Source of the DNA: Chamaecyparis obtusa
Lineage: Eukaryota; Streptophyta; Pinopsida; Cupressales; Cupressaceae
Assembly: GCA_027943335.1 (NCBI GenBank)
Contig: BSBK01001534.1
Location: 985,001 to 1,049,000 of the forward strand
Direction: 5' to 3'
Length of the DNA stretch: 64,000 nucleotides
Shown here: one piece after another, positions 57,317 to 64,000 of the stretch
Layout of the letters: each line of letters opens with the position of its first letter
How positions within the stretch are numbered: position 1 is the first letter of the stretch
Notes under the pieces: generated by a model
The model's database searches: none
Seen by the model: the letters and a program-made list of their open reading frames with translations, nothing else
Told to the model about the DNA's origin: nothing
Program-made: the position numbers and the translations under genes

Positions 57317-57326
57317 AAGTGGGAGA
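57317..57326 (+). other. Polypurine tract of C, duplicated
   Basis: AAGTGGGAGA precedes the 3' LTR. An identical tract stands at 57276-57285, followed by a TGTTATTTTTGCGG that resembles the LTR start. The two are 41 bp apart, so the tract plus the beginning of the LTR seems to have been duplicated. Confidence 0.6.
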
Positions 57327-57327
57327 T

Positions 57328-57684
57328 TTTTATATTGTGGTGATTGATCAGGGAAACACTGTACACTTTTAAGGGAGGTACATGTTGTAACCCTAAAGCG
57401 GCAAAATAAGCTTGTATAAAATAGCTTAGGGTTAGGGATTTCATTATGATGTATATTTTTAGTAGCTTCTTACGGCGGTATTGAGTTGTAAGGGATTGCA
57501 AATTATAATCAGGTTGTAATCACTGGATAATAATAATATTGGACTCGTTGTTGGTGGATGTAGCCCAAGGATTGGGTGAACCACATTAAATCTTTGTCTT
57601 GTGTTCTCTTCTGTGTAGTTTATTATTTTCTGATATTGGATATATTTGCATGTAATTGTCATTTATGTCTTGTTAATCCTAACA
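57328..57684 (+). repeat. 3' LTR of C
   Basis: 357 bp, starting TTTTATATTGTGG (TG changed to TT) and ending AATCCTAACA, followed by AAATA. GTATAAAAT at about 57414-57422 is the likely TATA box. Confidence 0.85.
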
Positions 57685-57689
57685 AAATA

Positions 57690-58678
57690 TATTTGTTGTG
57701 ACAAAATAATATAAAATTTCTTTTGAAATATCAAGGTGACAAGATGGGCATGAGGGACTAGGTCACATAAATGGAAAAATGGATCCACAAACTTTTTCAG
57801 GTGATTTGCAAGGATGCATGAATGATTTACTCATTTAGTGAGGACCACATGTTAGATTGGTATGTATGAATGATTTATTTACTTATGATCAAGTTATGAT
57901 CTAGAGCTTGTAGTTCCAAATTTGTAGTTCTCAAATGATTATCTTTATTCTTTAATATTGATCATTGAAAGTTTTCTTCCATGGAGAATTATTATTGATG
58001 GAACTAAATTTTTTTTGGTAAGAGTCTACATATAAGTATGACAGGAATATGATACAGAATATTCAATACCTTGATCAATTCAGTATGATGCCAAGGTATT
58101 GTAAAAAGCACATGTACGTGTGGGCTCTTTTGTGAATTGAAGGTATTATATAGACTTATGTTTAAAGCATTAGAATGAAGAAATATTATATTTTCATTTT
58201 TGCTAAAAATATGTACTGATGCTTTTGGTGTTGTTCTTGTGAATGTAGCACATGGAACAACACATTATAATAGAGGGGGAATATTGTCGGAGATAGGTAA
58301 TTCTAATCTTGTAAAACTAAAGGATAGTAATGGAATTCACACACTCACATAGAAATTATTCTTGAAATTGTTAATTGATACATGTGTGATGTTTTCTATT
58401 AAGTAAGCTTACTTTAGATGCTTGTTACTAGATCTTTGAGAAGATACCTTGCAAAATGTTCATGTAATCTAATGAGAAATGGTTTTTGATATCTTGGTAT
58501 GCCATTTAGAGTAAACATGAATGGTCTGCGTTGTAACAATTAAAAAGTACAAAAATAAAAATACAATAAAGGAATGTTGCATTGCACTTTACTTAGAATG
58601 ATAAGTTATTTATGAAATAGTTGGTTTTCATGGATGGATCTTATCTTTTCAAAAAGCATTGAGGATGATGCACTTTCT
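57690..58678 (+). other. O interior, third piece, non-coding
   Basis: AT-rich sequence between C and the right O LTR. No frame of interest. Its end carries the O polypurine tract, which supports it being the 3' untranslated part of O. Confidence 0.5.
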
Positions 58679-58690
58679 AAGGGGGAAGGA
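58679..58690 (+). other. Polypurine tract of O
   Basis: AAGGGGGAAGGA directly precedes the TGTCATA start of the right LTR. This orients O on plus and makes 58691-60119 its 3' LTR. Confidence 0.75.
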
Positions 58691-60119
58691 TGTCATAACT
58701 AGATATTTTGCATCCTAAATAAATGCAACTAGAACAAGAGTGGGTCTTTACGCTGGAAAAAAAAACTTAAATAAGCTCAAGCTTGCATACTAGAATTATG
58801 GCATGCAAGACTCATTAGAGAGTACAAAGATTAAACTAGAGAACGAAAAGGGATCTTGGATGGATGAATGGAAAAGGAGGAAGAAAGAGAATTTACCAAA
58901 GGTCGAGGGAAGGAGTAGGCTGTAGAGATTATTTTTAGTTTTCTAAAAGGGAGAACGAAGATCTGGGGGGGGGGATGAATTGGGGAAAAAGAGGAGCACA
59001 GAAACGAATGGGAAGAAGATCTACATATTTCCATCAACGAAAAACTTCCAGTTTTTTCTTTTATAAATATATGTATACTTTTTTCTATAATTTACTATGC
59101 CTATGTGACTGGAAATGTCAATAAAAATAAATGAGAACTTTTAAATTCGTAGTTTCCCTTTTAGATTATATGTAAAAGATTCCCATTGCGTTGGATCAAA
59201 TTTTCATGTTCCGTAGTAATTTATAAACCAGAATTTGTGATATATCTCTATTTACCAAATTAATCAAACCTAAATCTTTCAACAAACCCAACATCTTTGA
59301 TCATTTTGTTTGTTTCTTTTGGATTTTGAACCGAAACAGTAGATTTTCTCTTAATAAGGATTATAACAGTCATACAATGTTTGGAACATTCATTACTTTG
59401 AATTGTTATTTCAATGGTGCATCATTAAAGATGTAATGATATACTCTTAAGTAGAGGTGTTGCCATTTTTCTGAGAACTGCCTTAGTCTGAGTTCGAAAT
59501 CGCAATGTGTTCCAAAAATTAAAACATTAGGAATAGGTATATCTATATGGTGCCTATTTTTTTGTTTAGTTCATTTGAATCTTGTGAATATTATGTTGAA
59601 AACCAAAATTACTAAACCACATAAACATTCTTTGAGTTGTTTGCATGTGTATTTTCAACCTTTGATTATTTCTATATCTTTTTTTTAGATCTTGCTTAAT
59701 TGTTATGATGATACCTCTGGATGGTTTCAGTTAAATGTGTGTTAAGACTCAGGATTGGTAGGCTAGATCTGGCCTAGCAGCGGATGATGCCTATTAGGAA
59801 GGCTTAACAAACTCCTTATTGTAATGCCTTGAACAACAATTATCACAGTATTTGTGATTTTTACTTAAGTTTTGCGGACTTTAATTGTATCGTTGATTAG
59901 CTATACATAAATCTTTGTTGTATGTTTTTTTTAACATTGTTTATATCTTAAAGAAAATAATGAGAAATAAAATGTCTCCACTATACAATCATTTTATCAA
60001 AAGACATAAAGCATCACAATTAACTTGTAAACTTGGAAAAGTGACATATTATCAAGAACCTAATGTTAAATTCATAATTAGACAAGTTTATACCATCAGA
60101 AATAAATTGATATAGACTA
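58691..60119 (+). repeat. 3' LTR of O
   Basis: It starts TGTCATAACTAGATATTTTG and matches 3758-5131. The inner TATA box is at 59062-59069. The exact right end is uncertain: GTTAA at 60120-60124 equals the five bases before the left LTR (3753-3757), but the LTR would then end in ACTA rather than CA. Confidence 0.7.
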
Positions 60120-60448
60120 GTTAATAGTCAATAGATTACTTGAAATTATATTTGCAAAAATCAAACACAAAAGATCAAACAATTACATGTTGAAACTATT
60201 ATGAAATATCTATCCATTCGGGTAACTGCATTGCATTCTTTAGTAGTGGGAAAGCAATCTGTTTGACAAAATGCTTAAAAGAACGTGGTCTTTTACTCTA
60301 CCAAGATCGCAGGAAATGCAAAAAATGAACTTGTTAAAATCTAATTCCAATTGTTTGGATCTCTTAGCTACCTTGGAATCTTGGCGTTTTCTTAATATTA
60401 CCATGCAAAGTTTTTAATTATTCTTTTACATAAGATGTTTCTTTGTGT
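60120..60448. other. Short AT-rich gap
   Basis: 330 bp between the O LTR and the right P LTR. I see no gene or repeat partner. Confidence 0.4.
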
Positions 60449-62870
60449 AATGTCCCCGCCAGGGAACCCATAAGGAATCAGGTCTATGACCTAAAATTAC
60501 AACTAACAAAATTTTTTCTAACATTAAATCATTACTACATCACATTAACATTCCTTAAGGTTCCCTTAATGAATTCCTTTGCTAACATATTCACATTACT
60601 TATCCAAATTGAATTTCATTTCCTTCCTTTACTTCTTTCGACAACATACATGTTCCTTTTCCCCTTATTAATTCACCTGGAGATACCCTTGAACCCTTAG
60701 CACATCTTTTCACTAACCAAATGTCAAAACAAGTTTCCTGTTAAAGAAGTTTACATCCATAAGTACTTTCACTACAAAGGTTTGCATAGAACCATTACTT
60801 TCAATTTCATTTAAAATTCACAAGAGATATAAGATAGGAATTACTCATTGATTTAACCATATTCAATCCATTCTTTAGATTCACAATTCTACCCTTCACA
60901 TCTACATAACTTATTTCTTACAATTTCCTTTTACAAACATAATTACAGTTACTACACATTGCTTGAAGGCATATAGAAAGATAATTACATCAAGCTGCCC
61001 AAGGGCTTATAATACATCTTTACATCTTGATAACAAAAGATGGAGATACATGATATGAGAACATAATCTTCACCATTGAACAACTCGGAATCTCAGCCAT
61101 GACATGAACCACGAACAATACCTCGAAAGAGATTTGCCACCCAACCATGTGAAACTGATAAAGTTCCACCCCTCGTGCTAGGAGATAGAAACAAGGTACT
61201 CTCAAGACCCTAAGGAAATCTAAGTCTCAAATACCAATAAATCCAAGGCTCAAAAAAACAAGAATAAATCACATAAAGTATCATCATAATACAAGACAGA
61301 GGTTAAGGTTCTAGGAGACCACCTAAGTGAGTGTCATCACACAACCTATGTATTGGGATCCACCCTGGCAACCATGTAACCCCAGTCCCCCCTTTATGAA
61401 TAGGGATCCACCCTGGCAGTTATCCCTGGTCCCGGTACTCCAATTAGGTTTGTGTGGCCATTATTATATTTTCTTTCATTATCTTTTGAATCCCCCCTTC
61501 CCAGGTTAATTTTAAACGTTATCACTTTTTAACGAACCCACCCATAGGATCCTTCGGCAACCATTTTAGGGTTCCAGCACCTATGGTGAGCCACTCACTT
61601 AAGGTTCCTATTCCCTTACCCCATCACAAGCCACAAAACCAGATAACACTTCCAAGTCCTGATCCATTGGTTTAGGAAACTCCCCTGTGCACTTAGGCCC
61701 TTAGAACGAGTCCTAACCTTAGCCATATACATAACAAGAACTATTGGAAGAATGTCTATCACAAGACACCTCAAAACATAAAACCTTTCTCATGCACAAG
61801 TAAAACTTTCCAAGGCTCATTTATAGGTCTAAGGAACCCTCCCGTGCACACAGGCCATCGAGACAAGTCCTAGCCTCATAAACTAAACTCAAGTATAAGA
61901 CAAATGAAAAATCATCATAAGTACACCACATAACCTCAACAAGTAACGAATGTACATAGGTGATACAAACCTCACATATCACAAATACATCATACATGAA
62001 ATAAAATACATCATAAACGCTTTCAAGAACTAGAATCAAAGCATAGAAAAAGAATAGGAAAGTTTAAGAACACTTGGGAAACATTTAGGAGACCTAAGAG
62101 TAGTCCTAGTCCATTGGGCAACCCTAACCCTAATTCTGATCCCTAAAACACATCCTAAACCTTATTCAAGCATCTAAATACTCCATATAATTCCAACACA
62201 ACAAGCAATGAACATATTTAAAGTTTACATTAAGTTTCATATGCCAAAACACAATATAAAACTTTCCACATGCATTGAAACAACATTCCATAGCTTATTC
62301 CAAAAATCTAGGAAAAAGTCTCCTGTGCCTGAAATTTGGCTAAGTCTGAATTTTTTTAAAGAAATCTCAAAATTAGAAATTGCATCATAATTCCTATGAA
62401 TTTGGAACCTATCTCAATCATCTCAGAAGGTACCTAAACCCTTTATACAAGTATAACTTAAAGTATAAACTTATACTTATGTGTTATAATTCTATAAAGC
62501 CTGAATCCTGTTTCCCTTAGTTTGTACTAGCTCTGTCGGTTGACACTACCTTGTCCGATTCACACTGGACTGATCGGTTAATACTGCATTGGTCAGTTAA
62601 TACTGAACTAATCGATTGACACAGTTTTGCTCGGTGCACACTATTTCGGTCAGCAATGCTGGTTTGGTCAGTTAACACTATACCGACCTTGCTCGGTTGA
62701 CACACTACCGACCTAACTCGCTTAACACTAGACTGACAGGAACTGTAGAAAATGACTGTCAACTTTGACTTGCGGGTAAAATTGGGCATTATGGGGACTA
62801 TGGTTGCCTAATCTGAGCACGACCCATTTGAGATCTCCCAGTTTCCCTTCAAAAATGATCCATCAATCCT
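60449..62870 (+). repeat. Right copy of LTR family P
   Basis: It starts TGTAATGTCCCCGCCAGGGA and is the inverted counterpart of 1-2042. Shared blocks include ACCCATAAGGAATCAGGT at the start, the paired GGATCCACCCTGGCA segments (61357 and 61411) and the AAATTTGGCTAAGTCTGAAT region (62332). No polypurine tract precedes it, so it reads as a 5' or solo LTR. The inner end was not found. Short frames (60443-60700, 61020-61205, 61327-61509, 61821-62039, 62517-62789) are incidental. Confidence 0.6.
62528..62745 (+). repeat. Degenerate minisatellite in the right P LTR
   Basis: About eight or nine imperfect units of roughly 23-27 bp carry a core like TCGGTTAACACTG (for example TCGGTTGACACTA, TCGGTTAATACTG, TCAGTTAACACTA). 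The left P copy has unrelated CGTATGA-type repeats at the same point, so this part expanded independently. Confidence 0.6.
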
Positions 62871-63793
62871 CCCTATCTATCTAACAAATATATTCTAGAT
62901 TTGGGAAAAGAAAGGTGTCACATAAATAGATATGAAACAGTAAGGTTGCAACAAAAGTTCTAAATTCTGGAAGCATTCATAATACATCCAATGACAGTAT
63001 AATACACTATCCTACAAGATCAGAACCACTTCTACCCTCCCAAGGAGATTTCACCACAGTGAACAAACAAACGTTCATAAAAATTACTTCCCAGAAACAT
63101 ATTTCAAATACACAAAAAAACAAAACATATATATAGTTCTCATTTTCAAACAGAAATAAACCATCACATTCTCATTGGGTAACACATCAATCATATACAA
63201 AATCATGCACATGGGAAAAAAGGAGGTTCATCCCAGTTTAGACCCTACCTGGGGTCCTGCGGAGAATCGTCTTCCCTGGATTGGAGACTCTCTACAAACT
63301 TTCCAGCCTTGAGTAGATATCCTTCTGAAAATCTTCCTTTGGCAATCAACTCCAAGCAATTCTCACACATAAGACTTCACCAACCAGAGACTCTCAAACT
63401 CACATAACTTTCACCAAAAATTTTCGAAGAAACCATTTACAGACCACTCAAAGGAAAAACAAATCTTCCAAAAACTATTATCCTCCTTCGCACACAAAAT
63501 CTTCAAACATTTATCCTCCAACTATGTGGTTGGAGGAGTTGCTTTACGGGAAGCAACTTCTCCAACTTCCGTAGTTGGTTGAATAACCAATAAATCATTC
63601 CTGTAAAATACTTAATCAAGGTTTTAATAAATTTAATTAAAAATAGTCTCAAAATAAAACCATAACAAGAAAACTCAACAATTAACTATCAAGGAAAACA
63701 CATAGCACATACGGAAACTAGCTAGCCTAACTTCTAGGAGGTCTTGAGTTCAACTCCCTCCTAGATAGCCAGTTTTAATACAAATAACCTTTC

Positions 63794-63828
<35 letters not shown>

Positions 63829-64000
63829 ATTATTTTCACTTTTTTTTTTAAATTTAATACTCTTCATTGAATTCACTTCAAATAACATACCACTAAAATA
63901 ATCAATAAATCCATACAAATATTATTATTATTTATATAAGCATGGGTATATGCGTGTGCACCCACATATACACATACCTATATAACGTACAATCAATATA
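62871..64000. other. Right edge, no gene; hairpin and TTA microsatellite
   Basis: AT-rich sequence that may continue the P LTR or its interior. A near-perfect inverted repeat forms a hairpin at 63518-63578 (arms of 27-28 bases, loop TACGGG), with AATAAA-like words after it. A (TTA)n microsatellite runs about 63797-63826, followed by a T run. No open frame with family features. Confidence 0.45.
63518..63578. repeat. Hairpin-forming inverted repeat
   Basis: The left arm 63518-63544 (CCAACTA...TTGGAGGAGTTGCTT) pairs with the right arm 63551-63578 (AAGCAACTTCTCCAA...TAGTTGG), with only a short mismatched patch in the middle. The loop is six bases. Confidence 0.7.

Larger units (their letters stand above)
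53265..57684 (+). mobile_element. Element C: Ty1/copia retrotransposon, 5' part deleted
   Basis: It is flanked by AAATA duplications (53260-53264 and 57685-57689). The order is gag, protease, integrase, RT, RNase H, which is diagnostic of copia. Only the first 73 bp of the 5' LTR remain, joined directly to gag. The 3' LTR (57328-57684) is complete. The gag (LMKGLFNMKMIEGGYV) and the integrase resemble the Tork/Tnt1-type lineage; that lineage call is tentative. Confidence 0.9.

Noticed and set aside
63720..63775. tRNA gene or tRNA-derived SINE
   Set aside because: GAGTTCAACTCCC resembles a B box, but no cloverleaf, A box or acceptor pairing could be built.
1..64000. CRISPR array, bacterial operon or phage
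   Set aside because: No regularly spaced repeats of that kind. The plant retrotransposon content and decayed coding sequence exclude a prokaryotic source.

Overview
The window looks like intergenic DNA from a seed plant with a very large, retrotransposon-packed genome. A conifer or other gymnosperm is plausible, but I cannot prove that from sequence alone. I find no host gene, structural RNA gene or CRISPR array. Almost everything is LTR retrotransposon in nested and rearranged layers. I name the families P, O, A, B, C and D.

Layout. P: two copies of one LTR family sit in opposite orientation at the two edges (about 1-2042 on minus, 60449-62870 on plus). O: an old element on plus has LTRs at 3758-5150 and 58691-60119. 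Its interior survives as non-coding pieces (40854-41563, 51958-53259, 57690-58690) that become adjacent once younger insertions are removed. A: between the left O LTR and that interior lies a head-to-tail array of three copies of a Ty3/gypsy element of the Tat/Ogre type on minus (5151-40853), with single LTRs shared between neighbouring copies (11757-12470, 22543-23253). A1 has lost RT-integrase, A2 is the most complete, and A3 has lost gag-protease. B: another Tat element (29015-39445, TSD CATAC) is inserted in A3. It carries a plant mobile domain (PMD) gene on the strand opposite to pol, with its own TATA box and a good intron. D: a non-autonomous Tat/Ogre-like element on plus (41569-51952, TSD TTATC, LTRs about 98.7% identical by my count) is inserted in O. 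It keeps gag and protease but has lost the RT and the integrase core. C: a Ty1/copia element on plus (53265-57684, TSD AAATA) is also in O and has lost most of its 5' LTR.

Relative ages from by-eye LTR comparison: O is oldest (about 87-88% identity), then A (about 93% between the two complete LTRs), B (about 96.6% over 319 bp) and D (about 98.7%).

Biologically most interesting: (i) family A combines a second RNase H placed between protease and RT with a roughly 1050-codon open frame downstream of integrase, on the same strand, that I do not recognise; (ii) the antisense, apparently spliced PMD gene in B; (iii) D, whose reading frame runs uninterrupted through the joins left by its internal pol deletions. 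All coding regions carry stops or frameshifts, so every gene is listed as a pseudogene. Many stops, notably in B and D, are one C-to-T step from CAG or CGA, as expected for heavily methylated, silenced plant elements.
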